64,000 nt of DNA from Flaccisagitta enflata (lineage: Eukaryota > Chaetognatha > Sagittoidea > Aphragmophora): assembly GCA_965153355.1 (NCBI GenBank), contig OZ231127.1, positions 8,990,001 through 9,054,000 of the forward strand, written 5' to 3'. The notes beneath the pieces are model-generated. The model was not told the DNA's origin. It saw only the letters and a list, made by a program, of their open reading frames with translations, and made no database searches. A program made the translations under genes and the position numbers. Of the stretch, positions 34,256 through 45,895 are shown one piece after another; positions within the stretch are counted from its first letter, which is position 1, and every line of letters begins with the position of its first letter.

Positions 34256-34804
34256 GGGCAGAGGGAGGGAGAGAGTGGGAGAGGGAGAGAGGGAGGCAGA
34301 GGGAGGGAGGGAAGGAGGGAGAGGGAGGGAGAAGAAGGGATGGAGAGAGAAGGAGAAGAAAGGATGGAGAGAGAGGGAGGAGGGAGAGGAAGGGAGGAGG
34401 GAGGGAGAGAGAGGTAGGGGAGGGAAAGGGAGGGAGAGGGAGGGATGGGGGGAGGGGTAGAGAGAGGGAGAGAGAGGGAAGGAGGGGGAGGGAAAGGGAA
34501 GGAGATAGAGAGGGAGGGAGGGAGAGAGAGAGGGAGAGAAGGAGGGAGAGAGGGAGGGAGAGGGAAGGAGGGAGGGGAGGGAGAGAGAGGTGGAGGGAAA
34601 GGGAGGGAAAGAGAGAGGGAGGGAGAGGGGGATGGAGAGAGGGAGAGAGGGAGGGAGGGAGAGAGGGAAGGAGGGAGAGAGGGAGGGAAGGAGGGGGATG
34701 GGGAGTGAGGGAGGAAGGGAGAGAGGGAGGGAGAGAGGGAGGGAGAAAGGGAGGGAGACAGAGAGAGACAGAGAGAGAGAGGGTGAGAGACAGACAGACA
34801 GACA

Positions 34805-34805
<1 letters not shown>
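34256..34805 (+). repeat. GGGA/GAGA-rich minisatellite
   Basis: About 550 bp of GGGAGGGAGAGAGGGA-type units with no fixed period. All frames are open on both strands; the long L/S/P-rich minus-strand frames are artefacts. Confidence 0.95.

Positions 34806-34873
<68 letters not shown>
34806..34873 (+). repeat. (CA)n microsatellite
   Basis: About 34 CA units following a GACA run. Confidence 0.97.
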
Positions 34874-34879
<6 letters not shown>

Positions 34880-34937
34880 TCACACACAGAGGCGCATGAA
34901 TGTAATGAGGAAAGAGAAGAAACTGAAAAAAACAAAA

Positions 34938-34975
34938 ACAATTTTACGATTTTTTTCCGATGGGCGAGAGCCGCC
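34938..34975 (-). repeat. Family F terminal hairpin
   Basis: The minus strand reads GGCGGCTCTCGCCC, then CGGAAAAAAATCGTAAAATTG. The same end occurs at 39443 (+), 43512 (+) and 61555-61600 (-). Downstream on the minus strand lie (TG)n, (TCTG)n and then (TC)-rich DNA. Confidence 0.65.
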
Positions 34976-35109
34976 TTTACAGGTAGAAACTTGTCAGATG
35001 GTCATGAATCTCGGCAAATCTAATCATGATAACAATTTATGGCAGATTTTAGATTAAAATAGGTTTCTTAAGGATATGAGCTTGCAATCCCCACCTTGCT
35101 ATCCAACAG

Positions 35110-35475
35110 ACCTTTTCCTACTAATGACAATCGCGTTGTTAACGGGCCACTCGGTCGCTCGCTACGTTCGTTTGCTCGCACCACGAACTCCGCTCACTCC
35201 CTTAATCACTCTACAGCGCTCCGCTATATTACACCCCATTTACAGGCTCACTCACTCACTTTGCTCCCTCCCTTGTGAAAAGGAGAGATTTATTTGTGTT
35301 TATGTTTTAAACGCATTCAACAGAAACAATCGCGTTTGTTGTTATCACTAGAAACACACCCGGGAGAGATAGAGATAGAGACATGAGAAATAAAAGGAAA
35401 TGAGACAAAGATAGAGACATATGAATTAACGGGAACAATCGCGTTTATTGTTATCACTAGAAACACGCCAGTTGG
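35110..35475 (+). repeat. Family G dispersed repeat, inverted copies
   Basis: Opposite orientation to 9481-9775: GTTAACGGGCCACTCGGTCG, CTCGCTACGTTCG and GCTCACTCCC, ending in ATCGCGTTTGTTGTTATCAC then TAGAAACAC. A second partial end (ATCGCGTTTATTGTTATCAC) lies at 35431-35467 after a GATAGAGA spacer. Confidence 0.75.
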
Positions 35476-35619
35476 TCCTTGAAGGCGGCGATAGAATCAT
35501 AGAAAACTCGTTAGTACACAACGAAGTTGGGTTTTGAACTCTCGGAGGAAATCACTTTGCCATCTCAAAGATGGATAAAGATGAAAATCGTTTCCTCTTT
35601 AATCATCCTAACTTGTTGC

Positions 35620-37915
35620 TGGTGATGACTTGGGGAATTTCACACCGATGATTATAGTCGCTGGTGATGACTGGGGGGGATTTCACCCTGATGATTATTG
35701 TTGCCAGTGATAACTTGAGGGAGTTCACCCCAATGATTATTGTTGCTGGTGATGACTTGGGGGATTTCACCCTGATGATTATCATTGCTGGTAATGACTT
35801 GCAGGATATCACCCTTATGATTGTTATTGCTGGTGATGACTTGCAGGATATCACCCTGATGACTATTGTTGCTGGTGAATTTACCTCGATGATTATTGTT
35901 GCTGGTGATGACTTTGGGGGGAATTAACCCTGATGATTATTATTGCTGGTGATGACTTGGGGGTATTCACCCTGAAGATTATTATTGCTGGTGATGACTT
36001 TGGAAATTTCACCCAGATGATTATCAATGCTGGTGATGACATGGGAAATTTCACCCAGATGATTAATGCTGGTGATGACAAGGGAAATTTCACCCAGATA
36101 ATTATTATTGCTGGCGATGACTTGGAAAATTTCACCCAGATGATTATTATTACTGGTGATGACTTGGGAAATATCACCATGATGATTATAATTGCTGGTG
36201 ATGACTTTGGGGGTAATTCACCCTGATGATTATTATTGCTGGTGATGACTTGGAGAATTTCACCCCGATGATTATTATTGCTGGTAATGATTTGGGAAAT
36301 TTTACCCTGATGATAATTATTGCTTGTGATGACTTTGGGAGGAATTCACCCTGATGATTATCATTGCTGGTGATGACTTTGGAAATTTCACCCAGATGAT
36401 TATTAATGCTTGTGATGACTTTGGGGGGAATTCACCGATAGTTAATATTGCTGGTGATAACTTTGGGGGATTCACCCTGATGATTATTATTGCTGGTGAT
36501 GACTTTGGAAATTTCACCCAGATGATTATCAATGCTGGTGATGACATGGGAAATTTCACCCAGATGATTAATGCTGGTGATGACAAGGGAAATTTCACCC
36601 AGATAATTATTATTGCTGGCGATGACTTGGAAAATTTCACCCAGATGATTATTATTACTGGTGATGACTTGGGAAATATCACCATGATGATTATAATTGC
36701 TGGTGATGACTTTGGGGGTAATTCACCCTGATGATTATTATTGCTGGTGATGACTTGGAGAATTTCACCCCGATGATTATTATTGCTGGTAATGATTTGG
36801 GAAATTTTACCCTGATGATAATTATTGCTTGTGATGACTTTGGGAGGAATTCACCCTGATGATTATCATTGCTGGTGATGACTTTGGAAATTTCACCCAG
36901 ATGATTATTAATGCTTGTGATGACTTTGGGGGGAATTCACCGATAGTTAATATTGCTGGTGATAACTTTGGGGGATTCACCCTGATGATTATTATTGCTG
37001 GTGATGACTTGGGAAATTTCACCCTGATGATTTTCATTGCTGGTGATGACTCAGGGGGGAATTCACCCTAATGATTATTATTGCTGGTGATGATTTGGGA
37101 AATTTCACCCCGATGATTATTGTTGCTGGTGATGACTTGGGAAATTTCACCCCAATGGTATTTGTTGATGGTGATGACTTGAATGATTTCACCCCAGTGA
37201 TGACTTTAGGGATATCACCCCGGCGATTACTGTTGCTAGTGATGGCTTGGGAAGATTTCACCTTGGTGATAATTGTTGCTGGTGATGACTTAGGAGATTT
37301 CACCTCAGTGATTATTGCTGCTGGTGATGACTTGAGGGATTTTACCCTGATGAATATTGTTGTTGGTGATGACATAAGGGTTCACTCCAATGATTATTGT
37401 TACTGGTGATGACTTGGGGAATTTCACCCTGATTATTTTTGTTGCTGGTGATGACTCGGAGGATTACACCCTGATAATTATTGTTGCTGGTGTTGACTTG
37501 GGGGATTACACTCTGATGATTATTGTTGCTTATGATGACTTGCAGGATATCACCCTGATGATTATTGTTGCTGGTGAATTTACCCCAATGATTATTGTTG
37601 CTGGTGAGGACTTGGGGAATTTCACCCAATGATTGTTGTTACTGGTGGTGACTTTAGTAGATTCATCCCATGCCCAATGATTATTGTTACTGGTGATGAC
37701 TTGGGGAATTTCAACCCGATGATTATTGTTGCTGGTGATGACTCGGGGATTGCACCCTGATGATTATTGCTGCTGGTGATGACCCGGGGGATTACACTCT
37801 GATGATTATTGTTGCTGTTGATGACGTGCAGGATATCACCCTGATGATTATTGTTGCTGATGATGATCGGATCATAACTGATGAGATAATTTGGGGGATT
37901 TCACTCTGATGACTT
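35620..37915 (+). repeat. ~42-48-bp satellite array, about 2.3 kb
   Basis: Units of the form GCTGGTGATGACTTGGGAAA, TTTCACCCTGATGATTATTA. About 50 units with scattered variants. Most unit lengths are multiples of three, so plus-strand frames repeat IIIAGDDLGNFT and minus-strand frames repeat SSPAIIIIRV. Both strands being open argues against a gene. Confidence 0.95.
35965..36975 (+). repeat. 505-bp higher-order duplication in the satellite
   Basis: The unit series around 35989-36470 recurs 505 bp later in the same order and with the same variants (for example AATGCTGGTGATGACATGGG at 36026 and 36531). This indicates a recent segmental tandem duplication. Confidence 0.85.
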
Positions 37916-38120
37916 ATTACATTGTTACTTTGTAACGCTATTCTGTTGTTCTTTTGTTGTGTTGTTCCATTGTTCCATTGTTCCATTGTTCCATTGTTCC
38001 GTTATTCCATTGTTCTGTTGCTTCGTTGTTCTGTAATCATATTGAAAATTTTGGTTCGTTGTTCCGTCTCTCTGTTGTTCCGTTCTTTCGTTGTTATGGT
38101 TGCCATTAAGAACCAAAACT
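37916..38120 (+). repeat. GTTCCATT/GTTCTGTT short tandem repeat
   Basis: Eight-base GTTCCATT units at 37968-38015 grade into TTGTTCCGT variants; no gene. Confidence 0.85.
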
Positions 38121-38217
38121 GTAATCAATTGAACCCATTTGGCTCTAGAATCACATCCTTGGCAAACGCGCGCGCGCGCGGAGACGCGGACCAATGCAGA
38201 GAAAAAAAACAAGGAAA

Positions 38218-38302
<85 letters not shown>

Positions 38303-38500
38303 AGGAAGGGTAAGAGGAAGAGGAAGGTGAAAATGAAAGATGACGGAGGGTGAATTCGACGAGAAGAGAGAGAGAAAAAAAGGAGGAAGAGGAAACGCGA
38401 GAGAAATGGAGGAAAGAAGGAAAGAAGGAACTATTGGAGGAGGAAGAAGAAGAAGAAGGAAAACAGCGTAAAAAGGGAAAAAAGGGAGATAAACGAAACT
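38121..38500 (+). repeat. (GC)n and (GA)n microsatellites, polypurine tract
   Basis: A short GCGCGC run at 38168-38180, a GA run at about 38225-38297, then GGAAGAGGAAG-rich sequence. Confidence 0.93.
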
Positions 38501-38586
38501 GATCTCCCTCTTCTCTCTCTCTCTCTTTCTATCTTTTCAACTTTCTTTGTTTCTTTCTTTCTATTTTTCTTTCTATTTTTTTTTTC

Positions 38587-38625
<39 letters not shown>

Positions 38626-38632
38626 TACTCTC

Positions 38633-38664
<32 letters not shown>

Positions 38665-38850
38665 TATTTCTTTCTTTCTTTCTATCTTTCTTTCTTTCTT
38701 TCTTTCTTTCGTTCTTTCTTCCTTTCTTTCTTTTTTTCTTTCTTCCTTCCTTTCTTTCTTTCTTTCTTCTTTTTTTCTTTCTTTCTCGCTCTCATTATTG
38801 CTTTCATTCATTCATTCATTCATTCTTTCTTTTTTTTTCTTTTATTGTCC
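38501..38850 (+). repeat. (TC)n, (TTTC)n and (ATTC)n microsatellites
   Basis: TC at 38593-38622, TTTC with TCCTTCC variants at 38635-38790, and ATTC at 38803-38826. Confidence 0.95.
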
Positions 38851-39163
38851 GCCCTTCCAGGGCTGCTCATCTTTTTCTGTTCATGAAGTTCGTTTAGGTC
38901 TTTCTTTATCCGTCTGTCTGTCTGTCAGTTAATGTCTATCTCTCAGTCATTCATTGTGCCTGTCTGTCGATCTGTCTCTCGCTTTGCCTCTTTCTCTCTT
39001 AGTTTCTCTCTCTCTCTCTCTCTCTCTCGTTTTCACGTGGAAGAACCAGAGAATCTATGAGCATGAAAAGGAGAGGATGGAGGAGAGAAAAGGTACAATG
39101 TTTCTCGATTCGTTTTCGGATGAAGGAAGGAGAGACAGAGACACAGACACAGACACAGACAGA
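38851..39163. other. Spacer with TCTG and TC words
   Basis: CTGTCTGTCTGTC near 38910, TC run at 39008-39028; no gene. Confidence 0.5.
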
Positions 39164-39385
<222 letters not shown>

Positions 39386-39393
39386 ATGGCAGG

Positions 39394-40010
39394 GTAAGTG
39401 GTGGAAGGGGACTAATGAACTAACATTGATATACTAGTAATGGCGGCTGTCGCCGTATGGAAAAAAATTGTAAGCGTTGTTCACTTTTCACCAAGCTTTT
39501 GTCTTCAGTCACTGCAACACTTTTTTTTTGTTTGATCAAATTAAGAGCAATTGTATGTATTGGTTGCACTGAAAATCAGAGAAAAATAGGACTGAACCAA
39601 ATGAGTTAGATGAGCTAAAATATTAAAAATCACTCAACCAGACAACCAGCTATGCTTACTGACATGCTTTCTTGTATTTACATGCTTAAATCAAAACATT
39701 TGTTTATCTATTTTGAAATCAGTAAAAAAAAACAAGCTAAATGAGCTAAATGAGTTAAATGAGCAAGAGTGCTTAAAGACACCCTCACAGATGAGCAGCT
39801 CTGCTCACTGATATGCTTTCTTGTATTTGCTTGCTTAAACATTTATCAATGTATTTGCTCATTTATTGCATTTGAAATAAGAAAAAAAAAGAATGAGCTA
39901 AGTGAGCTAAATGAGCTAAAATGCTCAAAATCACCCTCACAGATGAGCAGCTATGCTCATAAACATGTTTTCTTGTATTTGCATGCTAAAACAAACTTAT
40001 ATACACTCCT
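39394..40010 (+). mobile_element. Family F element with ~125-bp tandem units
   Basis: AAGTGGTGGAAGGGGACTAA leads into ATGGCGGCTGTCGCCGTATG, then TTCACTTTTCACCAAGC. Three degenerate units follow, containing GAGCTAAATGAGCTAAAAT, CACCCTCACAGATGAGCAGC and CATGCTTTCTTGTATTTGC. The inverse of the first part is at 61235-61600, and the leading word matches units of the array at 42865-43260. Confidence 0.75.
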
Positions 40011-40738
40011 TTATTGATCCTACACAGAATGAAAAAAAAATTAAAGAAAAATCAATTTGAATTTTTTGTAAAAAAATCTTTAAAAAATCATAGCAAAAAA
40101 ATATTTGTTGTAGAGAATTCTGCTTGGTGCCAAATGAAAGAGAATTATCAAATTTACTTATTCTATCAATTTCATTGGAGGCCCCAATCAGCCGGATGAG
40201 ACCCGCAACTTTCTCATAAGAAAATGAAAACCCTGTTTCTCTCGAATATGTCAAAAAGTCGTGGATTTGACAGACATTTTTTATGGGACTGCTTAGTGTG
40301 ATGGAAAAACATGTGAGTAAGCCTAAGATATGATAGAAAAAACTGAGTTGAGCTCATTTGGTTGAAAAATACCCCCCGAACAGGCTAAAAAACTGAATTT
40401 CGACCGTTTTTTTGCTTTTTTTCGCATTTATGGTAATCCTGAGCCTCTAGTGCATAAAACATTCAAAAATAGATGGAGATAACCAATGCATGACTTCTCT
40501 CAAGGCCCTGGAGATGAAAGACAGTCTACTTGCATATCTTCTGTAGGATACCAAATGTCAAAATGAAGTGGCTAGGCTTTTGCGTTCCTTGTTGCCTTCT
40601 CTTGTGGTTTAATACGAATGGACAATTGAATTTCTAGTTGGCTGTTATCTCATGGAACCCTTTTTGGGCGTCATGATGGACCCTCCAAGGCCCAATCATT
40701 TACAACTTTGATCAATCTTTCAAAATCTGTACAAACAG
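40011..40738. other. No recognised feature
   Basis: AT-rich spacer upstream of the decayed gene. The last ~30 bases before 40739 are also open in the gene's frame back to a TGA at 40709, so the gene may extend further 5' after a break. Confidence 0.4.
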
Positions 40739-42078
40739 ATGATGGAAGCCATCCCAGGTTTAAAGTTCAGTTCAGTTGAGAGGCATACTCTCCCTGCTCT
40801 TTGCAATGGATTTAGTAGGGAGTACAAAAAGGAGTGGATGGAATCATTCAAAAAACATCTTCAGCAGTATGATGTCTCAAAGCTGGAGGTTGCCATGAGG
40901 GCTTTAATGAAACAGCTTGCTGCAACATTTTCCAGGCAACGTGGAATTCAGTATGAGTTTTAACCTGAATTTCAGGAATACTCAGAAAAAGAAGCTGAAG
41001 GAACCTTGGGCGAATCACACTTAAAGCCCCTTTTTGAAATTTTCACTGAGGAACAACTTAGATCAATTCCTGTGGATAATAAAGCAGGGGAAAACTAATT
41101 TGGGCACATGTCTGAACAGCTCAGAAGTAAAGGAGGTTCAGTGACAGACTTGTGCTCAAGTCAATTTCAGATCTAACATTTGGAAAGGATGCTGCAGACA
41201 TGTTGAAAGATAAAGAGCTGAAGTTAAAGCAACAAGAAATCATCCAAATTGAGGCAGACTGGTCAAGATCTCAAAAGGATATTATGAAGTCCAAACTGTA
41301 AGTGACAGATGCTGAGGCAGACATCTTGGCAAGGGAACAATCTAAATTCAAGCTGATTGCTCTTTGCAAGGAAAATGGCGATTAACACAAGTACCATGCA
41401 CTATTTTCATCTCAGGCTGAAGTCAAGAAATGCTATGATAGGATCAAGAAATTGAGTGAGCAAGATCAACTTTCCATCCTTCGCAAGGAGGTCAAGTTGA
41501 AAAAAGTCATGTTCTCTGAGATGCCTAGTGACTTTGTTTATTTCTAGCAATACAACATAACTGCCAAGCAAATTTATGAGAATCTGCTTGCTTTATACAC
41601 AACTGATCCAAAAAATCAAGATGTTGTGACAGAGGATGTCTATTTTACCTCTGAATCTTCAGGTATTCAGGCAGCAAACAAGCCAGCGAAGAGGTCAAAA
41701 GCCCCCGCTGAGGTACCCCAAAGAGAGTTTATCTGGCCAGTAGAGGAAGAGGAATTTGTCATCACATAACAAGAAGATGGCTGGAACCTTGGAAACGTGC
41801 AATCCTACAACCAGGAGGAAAACGGTATTTTAGTACAGGCACTCTCTACTCTTAAAACCAAGGCAAAAGATGATAAGGGGAAAACATATTTGCTTTTCTC
41901 AAATGAAGAAGTTGCAGATGGCTTCAAAAGAAAACATAATTTTGAGATCAAGCCTTCAGTCATAGTGACTAAAAATGTTAAGAGAAAAGATTTGGTCATT
42001 GCACTGCTGAATCATGAGATCATAGAGGCGCTTTAGGGACAGCTGATGGGCTCAAATGAATCTGAATAAAGCTGATGA
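40739..42078 (+). pseudogene. Decayed gene; premature stops are all TAA/TAG
   Basis: Protein-like sequence runs for about 440 codons: ERHTLPALCNGFSREYKKEW, then LKLKQQEIIQIEADWSRSQK, LSILRKEVKLKKVMFSEMPS, SDFVYF and KRKHNFEIKPSVIVTKNVKR. The first part (frame of 40739) is broken by TAA at 40961 and 41096. A one-base slip near 41168 moves to the frame of 41170, which has TAA or TAG at 41299, 41383, 41545, 41767, 42034 and 42067, then TGA TGA at 42073-42078. No in-frame TGA occurs earlier. The middle is charged and helix-prone, possibly a coiled coil. I do not recognise the family. It may come from a transposon or an intronless host gene. The stops could be CAA/CAG mutated by C-to-T, or TAR read as Gln under a variant code. 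Confidence 0.65.
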
Positions 42079-42864
42079 GATATCATACATCTCCCTGCAG
42101 ACTTTAGGGACAAAGTCATGAAGTCATAGTTCAAGAGCAATTAAAACTTGAGCATGGAACTCGAAACTTGATGCTATGGAAACTTTTTGTGAGCAAGTTT
42201 CTTTTTATGGGGGGAAGGGGCAAATCTCTAAAATAAAGACTCAGTGGCTTGCAACATTTGAAAATGAGAAGATTTTTTATTAAGCCTTCCCTGTGTTTTA
42301 CCTGCACCCTACAATCATTTCTTAACATATACTTGTAAAACTAGTTTGCTACCTTCCCCATGTTTTACCCCCACCAATCATTTCCTTGCGTTTACTTGTG
42401 AAATTTCATTAATGAAGCTCTTAAATCATTTAGGAAGTAATTGAATATCAAATTTAGCTGATGTAGGTGTCAGTTTATTTATCAGTTAGAATGTCCACTT
42501 CCAATTGATAAAGAATTAATTGTATAAATGATCATTTTTTATCAATTTTTCAACGTTTTTTAAGATTTTTCATGAAGAAAAAGATTCAAGGCACAAGAAG
42601 CAATTTTTTCCACTTCAGTACTAGTAATCAAGTGTGTATGCCAGTGTTTTTCCAGCTAGATATATCATTTGATCCTCAATTTAAGCAAAGAAACGCAGAA
42701 AAAGCAAGAATTTACTATCTTTTTTCGTTTTTTGGCCTGTTCGGGGGGTTTTCTTTGAGAGAGGGCCCCAAAATTGATGGATTACCTCATATTATGGGCC
42801 TACTGAACCAAAAATCAATCACACTGTCAAATCCGTTTCGATGAGTTATTCTCGTACTCCCTTA
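42079..42864. other. No confident feature
   Basis: AT-rich sequence downstream of the decayed gene. CTGTGTTTTACCTGCACC at 42291 and CCATGTTTTACCCCCACC at 42357 form a diverged ~65-bp direct repeat. No coding-like frame. Confidence 0.45.
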
Positions 42865-43260
42865 AACCAAGTAAGTGGTGGAAGGAGAAAGAAGATGGTA
42901 TTTAATGAAACCAACCTAGTGAGTAGTGGAGGGGAAAGATGAGCTAATGATGGTATATCAATGATACCAACCCAGTTAGTGATGGAAGGGGAAAGATGAG
43001 CTAACAATGATAAATCAATGATTCCAACCTCGTAAGTGGTGGAAGGAGAAAGAAGATGGTATTTAATGAAACCAACCTAGTGAGTAGTGGAGGGGGATAT
43101 ATGAGCTAATGATGATAAATCAATACTACCAAACCAGTAAATTTTGGAAGGGGGAAAGATGACCTAACGATGATAAATCAATGACACCAACCCAGTTAGT
43201 GGTGGAAGGGGAAAGATGAGCTAATGATGGTATATCAATGAAACGCCCATTAATGTTAGT
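42865..43260 (+). repeat. ~57-62-bp tandem repeat array
   Basis: Units with CCAACCCAGTTAGTGGTGGA, AGGGGAAAGATGAGCTAATG and GTATATCAATGA. About six to seven units with small length changes. Confidence 0.88.
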
Positions 43261-43511
43261 TGTGCCTTGGTGGAGGAATAGTGGAAGAGCGCAGAGAGGC
43301 AACCGAGGATTCATGGCAAGGACGTTAGAAAAGAGACCCTCTTTTTTTCCTCTCTCTCTTTTCCATCTTTTTAGACGCATACTACGTTACTCTAAAAGCC
43401 ACAAACTGTGAAAATAAATTGTCATAATGAGTTGAAATGTTGAGAACTGTAAAATCAATGGGTGAAAAAATGATTAAAGATTTCAAAACTTGCTAGTCCA
43501 TAAAGTATCAA
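43261..43511. other. Spacer
   Basis: No recognised feature. Confidence 0.45.
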
Positions 43512-43564
43512 TACAGGCGGCTTTCGCCGTTGGAAAATGTCGTAAATATATGTGTTTGTGTTTG

Positions 43565-43636
<72 letters not shown>

Positions 43637-43640
43637 CTCC
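43512..43640 (+). repeat. Family F terminal hairpin plus (TGTT)(TCTG)(TC) microsatellite
   Basis: CAGGCGGCTTTCGCCGTTGG and AAAATGTCGTAAATATATG are followed by GTGTTT, TCTG and then TC repeats to 43632. On its own strand the 34938 copy has the same motif-then-microsatellite order. Confidence 0.75.
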
Positions 43641-44493
43641 ATTCCTAATCCCTTTTATATCATAGGATCAAGCAGGCTTGCAAATCTGATTTGAATCCGA
43701 AGACAAAAAATCTATGTACGTATTGTAGTGATCAGGTTAGAAGTTTTATAACTGAAAAAAGTATTGATAGCACTGACTTCTGCTTTATGCCATCTAAAAG
43801 AGCACGGTAATCCCATTCAGCCAGAAAAGCTTATCAACTTCCCCAAACCACTCACCAGAAAAAGGGAAAATTGAATTTCTCTGCAGGTCTTAAAAGCCGA
43901 AAATATTCTTCGACTTTTGCCAAATTAAATATTATTGAAAATGTAAATAATGGATTGACCAAACGCACGCGACTAATATGTGTGGCCTTGTAGTTTTTCC
44001 CCATTTCTACGCAATTCTGTAGTCACGCTTGAAAGCGAATTGACGTTTGAAAAAGCCACTGAACTCCGGTGGGTATCCGATAACGCGGGTTTCTCTTTAT
44101 TTAATGGGAAAAATGGTCATCGTGCGTATTGGCGCTGAAACTAAGGCGCGCAAAATGAACAACGATCATTTTACTAATGAGGAACGTGGACGGTGAAAGG
44201 TGAAACAAACTGCGTAGGCAAAAGCAAATAACAAGCACAGACTCTCTCCAAGCAGGCCTGTGTATAGTTGAGTTTTCCCCCCTCCCCCCCCCCCTTGGAG
44301 GGCGGAACTTAAATGGTCTGGAGATGGGGAAGGAAATCAAAGGGGGAAAAAAGAGAAAGAAAGAAAATTTGGGGAAGATAAAACTTTTGACAGTACCAAA
44401 TCATAAAAACTAGTTAGTATAAAACAATTTAACACTATTTGAACCTTATTTACACTGTTTTATTGCTATGTGGGGAAGAAAATCATAGTTTTA
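43641..44493. other. Spacer with a family A tail fragment
   Basis: AACGCACGCGACTAATATG and TGTGGCCTTGTAG at 43961-43993 are a solo family A tail. A C-rich run lies at 44279-44294. Otherwise nothing recognised. Confidence 0.5.
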
Positions 44494-44740
44494 ACTAGTC
44501 ATCCAAGGATCGCACATGGTCAGCGGTACCCGATGCCCTGCTTGGAGTGATCAGCTGAAGAAGTGGGGTGAGAGCAGGGCAGCGGCCCCTAAGGGCCATG
44601 TTATTCAATGGAATTTGAGGCTCAGAAGCTTTAGCAGGGGGGGGGGACGGACAGACGGACGGACGGACGGACGTCTGGAAATTCACCCCTGTGTCCTACA
44701 GGACATCGGCCCCAAAGGGCAAAAAGCGTTGCGTCGTGGG
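44494..44740. mobile_element. Family B element, core-deleted copy
   Basis: The outer left flank GTCATCCAAGGATCGCACAT, CAGCGGTACCCGATGCCCTG and GGGCAGCGGCCCCTAAGGGC is followed almost at once by (GGAC)n and the right arm ACGTCTGGAAATTCACCCCT, GTCCTACAGGACATCGGCCC. The repetitive core is missing. Confidence 0.8.
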
Positions 44741-45369
44741 GAAGGAAATCAAAAGCAAGGGGGGGGGGGTAATCAAAAGCGACTCAATTACATACACCCC
44801 TGTCTCCAAGTGCTGATTGGAAGAATATCGATATCAAGCAGAGGACAAAGAAAAGAGAAAAAGAGCGCCCTTCCATTCCTGCTAACGAAGCCCATTCGCT
44901 GGGCTGCTGCCCTGAAACAAATGCTAAAATTCCTGAGTGAAAGGCTTTTGTGTACATCAAAAGACAGCACGAAAGTTCCCCTCTTCTAAAGATTCTATAT
45001 GTACAAGGAAAATGAGGGTCGACTGAGAAGGCAAAGAACAATTTCCAAACTTGTTAAAGAGTACAGTTGTAGCAGAATCGTTAAGCGATTGGCAGAATCC
45101 ATCACCGCCCAATCAAACATGCATAAGCATACTGTTTACGTGCTTTCATATGGGGGCAAAGATGACTTTAAAGGGAATTTTGTTACACTTACACATCCGC
45201 TCCATATTTTTAAGTCGCATTTACAGGACTCTTTTAAAGTTGCGCTGTTGATCGATTCTGTTGATCGTTTTGTCCGTTTTCTTAGCTCTCAGGGCATTTG
45301 AAAGTAGTTTGTTTTGGCTGCCTTTCCCAATAATAAATTGTGCCCCCGCCCACAAATGCATGGCCTTAC
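44741..45369. other. No confident feature
   Basis: A 100-codon frame at 44999-45301 lacks motifs or repeat-independent support. A poly-G run lies at 44760-44770. Confidence 0.35.
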
Positions 45370-45609
45370 TTTTTAGTCGCGTGCACGCGACTCAACAACC
45401 CACTCTGTCCGTCTGTCGGTCGGTTGGTCGGTCGGTCGGTCTGTCGGTAACCCTTAGCTTTTTTTCGTTTTATGTCATTATAAGTCATTTTAAGTTATTT
45501 AAAGTTAATTTAAGTCAATTTACATTTAGTCTCTTGGTCTTTGAGTCTTTTAGTCTTTTGGTCTAATGGTATTAACAACCGCACGCGACTGTAAGGTGTT
45601 GGCCTTGTT
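45370..45609 (+). mobile_element. Satellite-bearing family A element, short form
   Basis: The head AGTCGCGTGCACGCGACT is a perfect 18-bp palindrome. Then come CAACAACCCACTCTGTCC, GTCGG repeats, AACCCTTAGCTTTTTTTCG, AAGTCATTTTAAGTTATTT and a short GTCTTTTG block. The tail is AACCGCACGCGACTGTAAGG and TGTTGGCCTTGTTT. The tail arm GCACGCGACT equals the head's right arm. Confidence 0.93.
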
Positions 45610-45627
45610 TTTCAGGCCCTTTGTGGA

Positions 45628-45785
45628 CACAACATCCGTGTGGCCATAAGTTGTGTGGCCATAAGCCGTGTGGCCATAAGCCGTGTGGCCATAAGCCGTG
45701 TGGCCATAAGCCATGTGGCCATAAGCCATGTGGCCATAAGCCGTGTGGCCATAAGCCGTGTGGCCATAAACCGTGAAGCCACAGA
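45628..45785 (+). repeat. 15-bp tandem repeat GTGTGGCCATAAGCC
   Basis: About ten units, near identical (CCGTG/CCATG variants). Fifteen is a multiple of three, so minus-strand frames repeat TAYGH or LMATR. Artefact, not a gene. Confidence 0.95.
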
Positions 45786-45895
45786 GCAACAAGTACAGAA
45801 TCTGTGAAGCGTCATCAGCGCTATTCAGATTTCAGTCATGGCCAGAATTGCAGTCAAACTGCAGTTCGCAGACAATATCGACTTTTCTTTTTGTA

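Noticed and set aside
34213-34883. Minus-strand frames of ~215 residues rich in Ser/Leu/Pro with Cys-Val repeats
   Set aside because: All three frames are open because the DNA is GGGA/GAGA-rich plus (CA)n; composition artefact.
35620-37915. Apparent repeat protein (IIIAGDDLGNFT units)
   Set aside because: Both strands are open, units break frame repeatedly and no gene-like flanks exist; satellite preferred.
35620-37915. CRISPR-like regular repeats
   Set aside because: No unique spacers; the whole unit is repeated, and the context is eukaryotic with no cas genes.
44999-45301. 100-codon open frame (MYKENEGRLRRQRTISKLVK...)
   Set aside because: No recognisable motif, AT-biased codons, no splice or promoter context; left as unassigned.
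45550-45815. YGHTA-type repeat protein on the minus strand
   Set aside because: The 15-bp tandem GTGTGGCCATAAGCC explains it, and several frames are open.
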